NCBI GenBank assembly: GCA_009702325.1
Contig: WLID01000010.1
Coordinates: 1-51,323, forward strand
Direction of reading: 5' to 3'
From: Actinomycetota bacterium
Lineage (GTDB): Bacteria > Actinomycetota > Thermoleophilia > Gaiellales > Gaiellaceae
DNA: 51,323 bases
Shown here piece by piece: positions 25,381-32,293 of this stretch. Numbering within the stretch: the first letter of the stretch is position 1; each line of letters begins with the position of its first letter. Below the pieces are notes generated by a model, which saw only the letters and a list, made by a program, of their open reading frames with translations, did not search any database and was not told where the DNA came from. Position numbers and translations under genes: made by a program.

Positions 25381-26033
25381 CCGAGGGGGAGTACGAAGAC
25401 GGCTATTTCGAGCGTCGCGTGCACGACGAAGCTCTTCGGCAGCGCGCGCGCGAGAGCGAGTACGCCCGCGTGCTCGCGAAGACCGGTCTTGCCGGCGGTG
25501 CCGTGCTCGACATCGGGTGTGGCCTTGGTGAGTTCCTCGACCTCTTTCCAGGCACCGCATGGCAGCGCTACGGCCTTGAGGTTCCGGAGCTCGCGCAGGA
25601 TGCCTGTCGGGAGCGGGGGATCTCGTTTGACCTGCCCGACGGCGAAGGCTGGGCCGATCTGATCATCCTTCGTGGCTCGCTCCAGCATCTCGACCGGCCG
25701 ATGGAGACGCTGACGGACGCTGCGCGGTGGCTCCGGCCGGGCGGGTGGCTTGTTGCGCTTGCAACTCCCAATGCGGGCGGGCCGGTGTATCGCCTGTTTC
25801 AAGAACTGCCCGCGCTCGATCCGCCGCGCAACTGGGTTGTGTTCTCCGACAGAATGCTCGGTCAGATCCTCACGAACCTCGGCTTCACGGAGGTCTCGTT
25901 CGCGTACCCCTACCGCGAGTCTCCGTACGCCAAGCCTGTGCGCGATCACCTCCGGTTCGCGCTGCGGCTTGTGGGAGTGAAGCGGCCGTTCGCGTTCTGG
26001 CGCAACATGATGGAGTGTTATGCGCGGCGTTGA
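25377..26033 (+). CDS. Class I SAM-dependent methyltransferase
   Basis: 218 residues with the Methyltransf_23/11 pattern: VLDIGCGLGEFLDLF at 43-57 (motif I), RYGLEVPELAQDACRERG (motif II), DLIILRGSLQHLDRP near 98-112, and LRPGGWLVALATPN near 122-135. The YFERR box at 10-14 in front of the Rossmann domain is common in sugar O- or N-methyltransferases of surface-glycan clusters. It is coupled by ATGA to the unknown NodB-fold-like gene and overlaps the sialyltransferase-like gene by 14 nt, so a role in modifying the nonulosonate branch is likely. Confidence 0.88.
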   Translation: MTEGEYEDGYFERRVHDEALRQRARESEYARVLAKTGLAGGAVLDIGCGLGEFLDLFPGTAWQRYGLEVPELAQDACRERGISFDLPDGEGWADLIILRGSLQHLDRPMETLTDAARWLRPGGWLVALATPNAGGPVYRLFQELPALDPPRNWVVFSDRMLGQILTNLGFTEVSFAYPYRESPYAKPVRDHLRFALRLVGVKRPFAFWRNMMECYARR

Positions 26034-26892
26034 CCGTGCGCTGTACGAAGCAGCGCGTCTGCGACGGCGAGTCGTACTGCGGCGGGATGCGGTCCGACTG
26101 CGCCGCCAAGAGATCGGTCCCTGGCGGCGGGCGCAGGTCGCGATTGCCGACTACGACGTGGCGACGGTAGAGCAGCTGAAGGTACGGCGTCGCTCCGACA
26201 CGGTGTACATCTTCGGCTCGGGAGCGTCGCTCAACGCCATCACACCCAACGAGTGGGCGGCGGTGGCCGAGCACGACACGTTTGGCCTTAACTGGTTTGT
26301 TCGTCAGGCATTTGTTCGCTGCGACTTCCATCTCGTGCGTGGCGTGTCCGACAGCACGCTTCGAAGTTCCGGTTTCGAAGCTGACCTTATGAGCTACTTC
26401 TCGACTCTGGCTGAGAATCCATGCTTCGCTGAGGCGGTTCTGCTCGTCCAACATGAGCAGCGAGCCGCAGCGGCGAATGTCGCGCTGGCGCGAGGTCTGA
26501 TGCCGCGGCGACCAATCCTTCCGTTTACGACCGCTCCGGGGGACGTACCAAGTCGCCACTTCGAAATGGGGCTGACCCACTCGTCCTCAACACTGCACGA
26601 TGCAATCAACGCGGCCTGGCTCCTCGGGTGGAAGCGCATCGTGCTTGTGGGGGTCGACCTCTACGACAGAAGGTACTTCTGGCTCGGGGACGATGATGTT
26701 CGAGGACTCGATCGCGAGCGGGGGGCCGTGAGTTCCGACGCGCACAGCCAGGTCGATATGGGATTCATCGAACGGATCGGCACCTGGGCCTCGATCCTCG
26801 CCGAAGAAGGGTGCACGCTCGAAGTGTTGAACCCACGATCCCTGCTAACTCGCACGCTTCCTACGCACGCGCTGCTGCCGAAGGAGTCATAG
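26020..26892 (+). CDS. GT42-like sialyltransferase / MptE-DUF115-like protein, probable nonulosonate transferase
   Basis: 290 residues. After a basic N-terminal extension (1-60) the order of motifs follows GT42 enzymes such as Campylobacter CstII. GSGASL at 66-71 corresponds to GNGPSL, and LNWF at 90-93 corresponds to the C-N-Q-F strand with its conserved Asn. THSSST at 186-191 precedes a helix, then GVDLYDRRYFW at 211-221 has the two tyrosines of the active site. AHSQVD at 241-246 carries a His where CstII has its catalytic His. LNPRSLL at 270-276 matches the P-N-S-L-L strand. The comparison rests on my memory of the family, not on an alignment run. Position behind a NeuB and an SpsF gene fits transfer of a nucleotide-activated nonulosonic acid. 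Confidence 0.72.
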   Translation: MRGVDRALYEAARLRRRVVLRRDAVRLRRQEIGPWRRAQVAIADYDVATVEQLKVRRRSDTVYIFGSGASLNAITPNEWAAVAEHDTFGLNWFVRQAFVRCDFHLVRGVSDSTLRSSGFEADLMSYFSTLAENPCFAEAVLLVQHEQRAAAANVALARGLMPRRPILPFTTAPGDVPSRHFEMGLTHSSSTLHDAINAAWLLGWKRIVLVGVDLYDRRYFWLGDDDVRGLDRERGAVSSDAHSQVDMGFIERIGTWASILAEEGCTLEVLNPRSLLTRTLPTHALLPKES

Positions 26893-26898
26893 ATCGCG

Positions 26899-28059
26899 CT
26901 AACGCGTACGAAAGATTCGACTTGCTGCGGTACCTACGCGCGAGAAGACTGACGACGCGGAGCGTTCGTGGTCGTGCCTGAAGCGAGCGAGCTGCGCGTG
27001 GGCGGTGGGGAAGCCTTCGATGCGAACCGGTGGCGGAGATGGCGTGTCAGATGTGAGTGCGGCAACGAGATCATCCGTCGAGCGGGCGAGGGCAGCCTCA
27101 AATCGGCGATTGAGCTCGTCCGCGTAGGCGCCCCGCCGTTCGGGCGACTCGGCGAGTGTCACAAGTGCGTGATGCCACGCCTCCGGTGAGGAGGCGAGCA
27201 TGCCCGAAACGCCGTCTTCGACGAGCTGCGCGAGTGAGGGTGCAAAGTCGGCGATCACCGGCACGCCGAGGCGGGCAAAGGGCCATGCGCGGCCTGCGTT
27301 CGTGGAGGCCTTGAAGCGCACCAAGTGATCGAACGGCTCGTGCACGAAGGCGGGCTCCGGGAACGCGATGCGTTCCAGCCCCTCAAGCGGGTTGAGGATG
27401 GGCTGTTCAGACGGGACGATGCCGATATCGGCGCGCCGCAGCTCATCCACGACCGATCGCGACACGCCACTCTCGGGGGCTACGTCAGGCGACCATTGCA
27501 CGTGCCTAACCGTTACTCCGGCCCCCTCGGGGATGCCGATCTCGGCTTTGCCGTTCGCCTCGATGTTGTAGATCGCCACGAATTCGACGGGACGCTCACG
27601 TCCGAGCGCTTCAATTGCCTGCTTCGGGCCGCGCACCATGCATTCGAGATGCACACGGTTGCCGTGGTAGGCGATCACGAGCGGCTCACGATTCGAGTGT
27701 TCGCGTGGCTGGTACGGCAGCTTCGGGCACATCGGAACGATCAGGCACGCGCGGTTGTGGCGAAGGAAGACGTCGCGTTGCTCGACGGAGCTGACGATCA
27801 ACACGTCGGCCTCCCGTGCTGCCGCGATCCACTCGGGCCGCGACTGCTTCGGGTCGGCGAGCACGATCTTCAGATCCGGATGCGCTTCGCGAACCTGCCG
27901 CCACGTGTCCTCGTACGCCAGGAAGATCGCTGCGTCCACGCCTGTGTACGACCCGGGAGAGCTGACGACGTCATGTCCGGCCGCGCTGAGTCGCTCGCCG
28001 ACCGCTTCGAGAACGCGAGAGACGGGATCATCTCGTTCGACGGAGATCGCGACTCTCAT
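26899..28059 (-). CDS. GT-B-fold glycosyltransferase-like protein
   Basis: 386 residues from the ATG at 28059; a longer open frame upstream lies over the neighbouring gene and was not used. It begins MRVAISVERDDPVSRVLEAVGERL and has a glycosyltransferase-like second half: PLVIAYHGNRVHLECMV, VQWSPD, then RADIGIVPSEQ and AWPFARLGVPVIADFAPSLAQLVEDGVSGML near residues 285-320, a donor-domain pattern of the GT4 type in which A-R-L-G-V-P-V stands in for the usual E-A-x-A-x-G-x-P-V. No clear EX7E. A basic tail follows. ATGA overlap with the preceding gene suggests both act on the same glycan. The convergent end lies 6 bp from the sialyltransferase-like gene. Confidence 0.68.
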   Translation of the reverse strand: MRVAISVERDDPVSRVLEAVGERLSAAGHDVVSSPGSYTGVDAAIFLAYEDTWRQVREAHPDLKIVLADPKQSRPEWIAAAREADVLIVSSVEQRDVFLRHNRACLIVPMCPKLPYQPREHSNREPLVIAYHGNRVHLECMVRGPKQAIEALGRERPVEFVAIYNIEANGKAEIGIPEGAGVTVRHVQWSPDVAPESGVSRSVVDELRRADIGIVPSEQPILNPLEGLERIAFPEPAFVHEPFDHLVRFKASTNAGRAWPFARLGVPVIADFAPSLAQLVEDGVSGMLASSPEAWHHALVTLAESPERRGAYADELNRRFEAALARSTDDLVAALTSDTPSPPPVRIEGFPTAHAQLARFRHDHERSASSVFSRVGTAASRIFRTR

Positions 28060-29135
28060 GAGGCTCTCTCGATCGCTTCGATCAGGGGTGTGACGAGCGC
28101 CGGATAGGTGAGGCGGGTCACTGCCACCTCGTGCGCTGCTGCGGCAAGCCGCTCGCAATGGTCAAGATCGGCAACCTGAGCGAGCACCGAATCGAGGTTC
28201 GCGAGATCCTTGCGCAGCGAGATGTAGTGCTCACCCGGTCGAAAGAGGCCGCCGTAGGAACCCTCGAGCAGCACCTGTGGGGTCATCGTTCCCGCGGCCT
28301 CGACCACGCGCCCACTGATTGTTCTCCCTGACACCGGGCGTGTGTAGTTCGTAAAGAAGCGGGCGAACACCTCGTCGTAGGTCGCGTGTGGGTGTTCGTC
28401 GATGAACGCGTTGACGGCGATGCGTGTGTGATCGTCGAGCTCAAAGAAGTCCGTTCCGGCCTCGCAGCCAAGCTGGGTCTTACAGCGTTGGAGAAATGCC
28501 GCCCACGATGGTTCGTCGAACCGATCGCCCGGATCGTACGACGCGTCGACGAGCAGCCCATGTCGGGGGCCGACATCGTCGAACACCTCAGCCAGAAGCA
28601 CGCGCTCACGGTGGCCGACGTACCACGGTGTGTCAAATGCGCGATACCCAACATCGATCGGGCGTTCGCGGAGCGGTGGGCCAGGGCAGAAGAGGTCGCG
28701 ATCGAGACCTGTGTTCGAAAGGGCGAGCACCTCGCAGCGAAGCCGTTCTCGGTACAGCCCAAGAGCCGGTTCCGAGAGGATCTGCGAGACGAGCACGTTC
28801 ACCCCAACGTTCTCGGCAAACTCCATCTTCTCAGGCATCAGCTTGTACTCGTTGCCGATGAACCACACCTTCGGCTTCCTCGTGCCTGCGATGAGGAGGG
28901 CGAGATCGCCGCGCAGCAAGTTCCCCTGCGAGAACACCGAGTGCAGGATCACCACCGCGTCGCATTGGCTGATCACCCACCGGTTGCGAAGCTTGCGATC
29001 GGGCGCAAGCGTGTTGATGAACGTGCAGCGAAGGCGCGGGTCGGCGGCGAGTCCCCGCGGCCAACCGTGGAGGTACGAGAGTGTGGCGAAGCTCTCATCG
29101 GCCGCCAGCAGCACCGCGATGCGCAGCTGGCTCAT
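28056..29135 (-). CDS. GT-B-fold glycosyltransferase-like protein
   Basis: 359 residues from the ATG at 29135, chosen because LRIAVLLAADESFATLSYLHG begins a normal first strand there. Features include CDAVVILHSVFSQGN, KVWFIGNEYKLMPEKM near 85-100, and a late segment GRVVEAAGTMTPQVLLEGSYGGLFRPGEHYISL near 280-312 that resembles the donor-binding and E-G motif of CgeB-like/GT1_2 glycosyltransferases. It pairs by ATGA overlap with 26899-28059. A 34-bp gap with no obvious signal separates it from the SDR gene upstream. Family assignment is moderate; the substrate is unknown. Confidence 0.68.
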   Translation of the reverse strand: MSQLRIAVLLAADESFATLSYLHGWPRGLAADPRLRCTFINTLAPDRKLRNRWVISQCDAVVILHSVFSQGNLLRGDLALLIAGTRKPKVWFIGNEYKLMPEKMEFAENVGVNVLVSQILSEPALGLYRERLRCEVLALSNTGLDRDLFCPGPPLRERPIDVGYRAFDTPWYVGHRERVLLAEVFDDVGPRHGLLVDASYDPGDRFDEPSWAAFLQRCKTQLGCEAGTDFFELDDHTRIAVNAFIDEHPHATYDEVFARFFTNYTRPVSGRTISGRVVEAAGTMTPQVLLEGSYGGLFRPGEHYISLRKDLANLDSVLAQVADLDHCERLAAAAHEVAVTRLTYPALVTPLIEAIERAS

Positions 29136-29169
29136 TCCGCGGGACGGCGGTTGCCGGAGCCTGGAGCCG

Positions 29170-30069
29170 TCACTGCGAAACGCGCTCGACAACGAGCGAA
29201 CAGACCCGATCGATCCCTTCGTCAAGCGACACGGTGGGCACGACGCCGAGCAGGTCCCGCTGACGCTCAAGGCTTGGCCGCTTGATCAAGGTCATGCGTG
29301 AAGGGAGATCGCTAAACGTCACGAGGGCAGGATCGGCACCGAGCCGTGCGCGAATGCGCTCAGCAAGGTCCTCGATCGGGACGATCTCGGGGTGCCCGAT
29401 GTTGATCACGGCGTACTCGCGAACCTGAGCGGCCGCCTCGACCGCCCGGATCGCATCTGAGACATGGAGCCAGCCGCGGGCGCTCCCACGATGCACATCG
29501 ATTGGGTTCCCAACAGCCAGGTTGCTTGCAAAGCGAATCATCGCCGAGCGATGGTCGCCTAGATCCTCGTTCTCGTCGTACATCATGAATGGGCGCAGCG
29601 TCACGGCCCGTAGCCCGTGTGTGCGCACCTCGTACTCGACGAGCTGTTCGCCAAGAAGCTTCGTCAGCCCGTACCGATTGTTCGGCTTCGGAACGGTGGT
29701 CGCTTCGTCCATCACCTCGGCGTCAGGTCCGTATACCTCGGAGGTCGAGAAGAACACCGTCATTGCGTTGACGCGCTTGCAGAGCTGGAGGACGTTATTG
29801 ATGCCACCAAGGTTCGTCGACACGGCAAGTCCGCTGGCCTGCTCGCAGGTGACGCGGCTGACCATGGCTGAAAGCACGAAGACGACGTCTGGTCCCCAGT
29901 CGAACGCCGGTAGGAGATCGACCGGATGGTTGATGTCGGCCATCACGTAGTCGTCACGAAACGCAGGCCGGATGTCCGACTCGAGGACGTCCCAGCCGAG
30001 GCTTCGGAGATGGCGTACGAGCGGGGCGCCGATGTTCCCTTCGGAGCCGATGACCAATGCCTTGCCCAT
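29170..30069 (-). CDS. NAD-dependent epimerase/dehydratase (extended SDR)
   Basis: 299 residues from the ATG at 30069. The Rossmann loop is GSEGNIG at 8-14, STSEVYG at 108-114 is the serine-bearing strand and YGLTK at 133-137 gives the catalytic Tyr-Lys. The third glycine-loop motif and the strand RPFMMYDENEDLG indicate a sugar-nucleotide epimerase or 4-ketoreductase. It could be the reductase partner of the GDP-mannose dehydratase at 41100-42170, but nothing in the sequence proves that. A TATCGT 6 nt before the ATG suggests a leaderless transcript, and the two GT-B-like genes downstream would follow in the same operon. Confidence 0.83.
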   Translation of the reverse strand: MGKALVIGSEGNIGAPLVRHLRSLGWDVLESDIRPAFRDDYVMADINHPVDLLPAFDWGPDVVFVLSAMVSRVTCEQASGLAVSTNLGGINNVLQLCKRVNAMTVFFSTSEVYGPDAEVMDEATTVPKPNNRYGLTKLLGEQLVEYEVRTHGLRAVTLRPFMMYDENEDLGDHRSAMIRFASNLAVGNPIDVHRGSARGWLHVSDAIRAVEAAAQVREYAVINIGHPEIVPIEDLAERIRARLGADPALVTFSDLPSRMTLIKRPSLERQRDLLGVVPTVSLDEGIDRVCSLVVERVSQ

Positions 30070-30075
30070 GGTGAA

Positions 30076-30081
30076 ACGATA
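30076..30081 (-). promoter_or_regulatory. -10-like TATCGT, 6 nt before the SDR start (leaderless layout)
   Basis: The minus strand reads TATCGT, then six bases, then the ATG at 30069. The remaining 65-bp gap to the Wzt gene shows nothing else convincing, and there is no -35. Confidence 0.45.
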
Positions 30082-30134
30082 CGTCAGCGAGTCGAGTGCG
30101 CACTGACCTACTGGTGTGTCAGCGGTAGATCGCG

Positions 30135-31418
30135 CTACGCCTGATCTCGTTCGAGATCCCACTTGAGGAGCGGACGCACGGGCGCAATCCATGTCCCAAC
30201 CGCGTCGCCGCGTGAGGTCGTGCCGTCGCCTGCGTCGAGCACTTGGAAGGCGATCGCTTGCCGACCCATTGCGTGAATCTCGGCCTTACCTCCGGCTGCG
30301 AATGTGTGAAGCGAGATCGTCACCACGACTGTCCCTTCGTTAAGCAGGTCGCCTGGAATCCACGCGGTGCTCGTGTACGTTCCCGGTGCCCGCGGTTGAC
30401 GCCAATCCGGATCGGTATCGAACGCGCTGAAGATCGGGCCGCCAAGGTCGCTCTCAAGCTGAATCCACGGTACGAACGTGAGGGGCTCAAGCACGTCATA
30501 CGTCACCTCGATGCCGATCGGGCGGCGAATGTCGAACGCATCTTGGGTGATGTGGTCAGCATCGATCGCCCGGATGGCGCGTAGCCGGGCGGAGCCGCTT
30601 CCTGGCGCCGTGGCTTCGTCCCAGGTCACAGAGCTACCGATCCCGTGCCCCGACTGGAGATAGGTGGCGACGACATCGTTTACAGGGCCGTCAGCCGCAA
30701 CGGTGCCTCCGTGAAGCAAGATCGCGCGCTTACAGAACCGGCTGATCGTGGGCATCGAGTGGGAGACAAGCAGCACCGTGCGTCCCTCCTGGCCGATCGC
30801 CTCCATCTTGCCGAGGCACCGTCGCTGGAACTCTGCATCGCCGACCGCGAGGACCTCGTCGACGATCAGCACCTCCGGCTCCAAGTGGGCGGCGACGGCG
30901 AATGCGAGTCGCACATACATGCCGCTCGAATACCGTTTGACCGGCGTGTCGAGGAAGCGTTCGACGCCGGAAAACCCGACGATGTCGTCGAACTTCGCAC
31001 GCACCTCCGTGCGGTGCATGCCGAGGATCGCGCCGTTCAGGAAGATGTTCTCGCGGCCCGTGAGTTCCGGGTGGAAGCCGGCGCCGACCTCGAGGAGGCT
31101 GCCGAGTCGACCTTCGATCACGGCACGGCCACCGGTAGGTTCGGTGATGCGCGACAGCAGCTTGAGCAGCGTGCTCTTGCCGGCTCCGTTGCGCCCGATG
31201 ATCCCGACCACCTGTCCCTTCGGGACGTCGAAGCTGACGTCACGGACAGCCCAAAGCGTCTCTTCGTCAGTCGGTTCGCGCAGGCTCGCTGAGAGATACG
31301 AAAATGGCCCGGTGATCGAACGACGGAGCGACTCCCGCATCCCCGACGACTGCGTTGCGGGTGCGCCAATGCGGTAGCGCTTCGACAGCCCCTGAACGCT
31401 GACGGCGATGTCGCTCAT
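30135..31418 (-). CDS. wzt: Polysaccharide ABC transporter ATP-binding protein with Wzt C-terminal domain
   Basis: 427 residues from the ATG at 31418. The ATPase has Walker A GRNGAGKST at 75-83, the signature YSSGM at 163-167, Walker B LIVDEVL at 184-190 and the switch His at 220. From about residue 250 a beta-rich extension resembles the Wzt_C carbohydrate-binding domain, which recognises the terminal modification of the O-polysaccharide to be exported. The frame is open a further 245 codons upstream, but that stretch lies over the permease gene in another frame and is spurious. ATGA overlap with the permease makes a normal wzm-wzt pair. The carbohydrate-binding domain suggests export of a finished, end-capped chain. 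Confidence 0.92.
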   Translation of the reverse strand: MSDIAVSVQGLSKRYRIGAPATQSSGMRESLRRSITGPFSYLSASLREPTDEETLWAVRDVSFDVPKGQVVGIIGRNGAGKSTLLKLLSRITEPTGGRAVIEGRLGSLLEVGAGFHPELTGRENIFLNGAILGMHRTEVRAKFDDIVGFSGVERFLDTPVKRYSSGMYVRLAFAVAAHLEPEVLIVDEVLAVGDAEFQRRCLGKMEAIGQEGRTVLLVSHSMPTISRFCKRAILLHGGTVAADGPVNDVVATYLQSGHGIGSSVTWDEATAPGSGSARLRAIRAIDADHITQDAFDIRRPIGIEVTYDVLEPLTFVPWIQLESDLGGPIFSAFDTDPDWRQPRAPGTYTSTAWIPGDLLNEGTVVVTISLHTFAAGGKAEIHAMGRQAIAFQVLDAGDGTTSRGDAVGTWIAPVRPLLKWDLERDQA

Positions 31419-32254
31419 TGCGAGTCCACAATCGTGCGTTCCGTGCGCCGGAAGATGTAGGCGCCGGAGACGAGTAGGGCAAGGACAACGCCGAGAGGGA
31501 TCAGCATGATCGGCTTCGGGCCAACTCCCTCGCCAAGCAGCCCGTACCGGAACCCTGCGACCACCCAGTACATGGGGTTGAGCTGGTAGACGAGCTGCCA
31601 GCTTTGCGGGATCAGGCTTGCGGAGTAGGCGACGGGAGTGGCGTACAGCCAGATCTGTAGGCCGTAGGTCGTCGCGTACTGGAGATCGCGGAACTTGACG
31701 GCCGCCGTTGCGGTCCAGAGCCCGATCGCGAGAGCAGTGAGCATCGAGAACAGCAGGTAGAGCGGAATCGCGAATGCCCACCACGTTGGCGCCCAGCCGT
31801 ACGCCGCCATCATCAGTCCAAGCACGACGAACGCAAACGCGAGATCGACAAGTCCGCCGAGAGCGGCCGCGAGCGGGATCACGAGACGGGGGAAGTACAC
31901 CTTCGAGATCAGCCCGAGCTGAGCCACGAGACTCCCGGACGTCGCACCAACCGCCGTCGAGAAGTACGTCCAAGCAATCAACGCCGAGAAGGTGAAGAGC
32001 GGGTACGGGATGCCGTTCGACGGCAGCTTCGCGATGTGCCCAAAGAGCACCGTGAAGACGACCATCGTCAGCAGCGGGCGCAGAATGATCCACAGCGGTC
32101 CAAGCGCCATCTGGCGATACCGGCTCTTGATCTCGCGGCTCGTCAGGAACCACAGCAGCTCGCGCGACCGCCAGACGTCCGCGAGACCGAGGCTGCGCCA
32201 GCCACGAGTCGGTTCAATGACGAGCGGTTCGACCTGACCGGGTACGGCGCTCAA
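31415..32254 (-). CDS. wzm: Polysaccharide ABC transporter permease (ABC-2 type)
   Basis: 279 residues with six predicted membrane segments and the ABC-2 signature regions: LLWFLTSREIKSRYRQMALGPLWIILRPLL (33-62) and, near the end, LNPMYWVVAGFRYGLLG. This is the Wzm/TagG-type channel that works with the Wzt ATPase encoded downstream (ATGA overlap). The start I use is TTG at 32254, which has GAGAGG 5 nt upstream. The first 14 residues (SAVPGQVEPLVIEP) resemble the usual N-terminal arm of these permeases. A 9-codon leader ORF ends inside this start codon. A frameshift joining that leader to the permease is an alternative that only resequencing could exclude. Confidence 0.9.
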   Translation of the reverse strand: MSAVPGQVEPLVIEPTRGWRSLGLADVWRSRELLWFLTSREIKSRYRQMALGPLWIILRPLLTMVVFTVLFGHIAKLPSNGIPYPLFTFSALIAWTYFSTAVGATSGSLVAQLGLISKVYFPRLVIPLAAALGGLVDLAFAFVVLGLMMAAYGWAPTWWAFAIPLYLLFSMLTALAIGLWTATAAVKFRDLQYATTYGLQIWLYATPVAYSASLIPQSWQLVYQLNPMYWVVAGFRYGLLGEGVGPKPIMLIPLGVVLALLVSGAYIFRRTERTIVDSQ

Positions 32255-32280
32255 CTGCGCCTCTCGCTGGCCTGCGTCAT
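32251..32280 (-). CDS. 9-codon leader ORF (MTQASERRS) overlapping the permease start
   Basis: ATG at 32280 is followed by nine codons and a TGA (32253-32251) that overlaps the TTG start of wzm as TTGA. The ATG itself lies 7 nt behind a TAGACT and so looks like a leaderless start. The GAGAGG that would serve the permease lies inside the mini-ORF. It has the same length (nine codons) and the same stop-start overlap as the leader ORF at 13810-13839. A sequencing indel that truncated a longer permease N terminus would look identical. Confidence 0.45.
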   Translation of the reverse strand: MTQASERRS

Positions 32281-32287
32281 CAGCCGG

Positions 32288-32293
32288 AGTCTA
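32288..32293 (-). promoter_or_regulatory. -10-like TAGACT before the wzm leader ORF
   Basis: The minus strand reads TAGACT, seven bases (CCGGCTG) and then ATG at 32280. The hexamer overlaps the stop codon of the upstream GT4 gene, so it would let wzm-wzt be transcribed apart from that gene. Confidence 0.45.

Noticed and set aside
30120..30140. Possible hairpin terminator around GTAG-ATCGCG-CTAC after wzt
   Set aside because: Only four base pairs can form and no U-run follows in either direction.
31419..32153. A 245-codon N-terminal extension of the Wzt ATPase
   Set aside because: The extension lies over the permease gene in another frame and resembles no protein; the ATPase starts naturally at 31418 with an ATGA junction.
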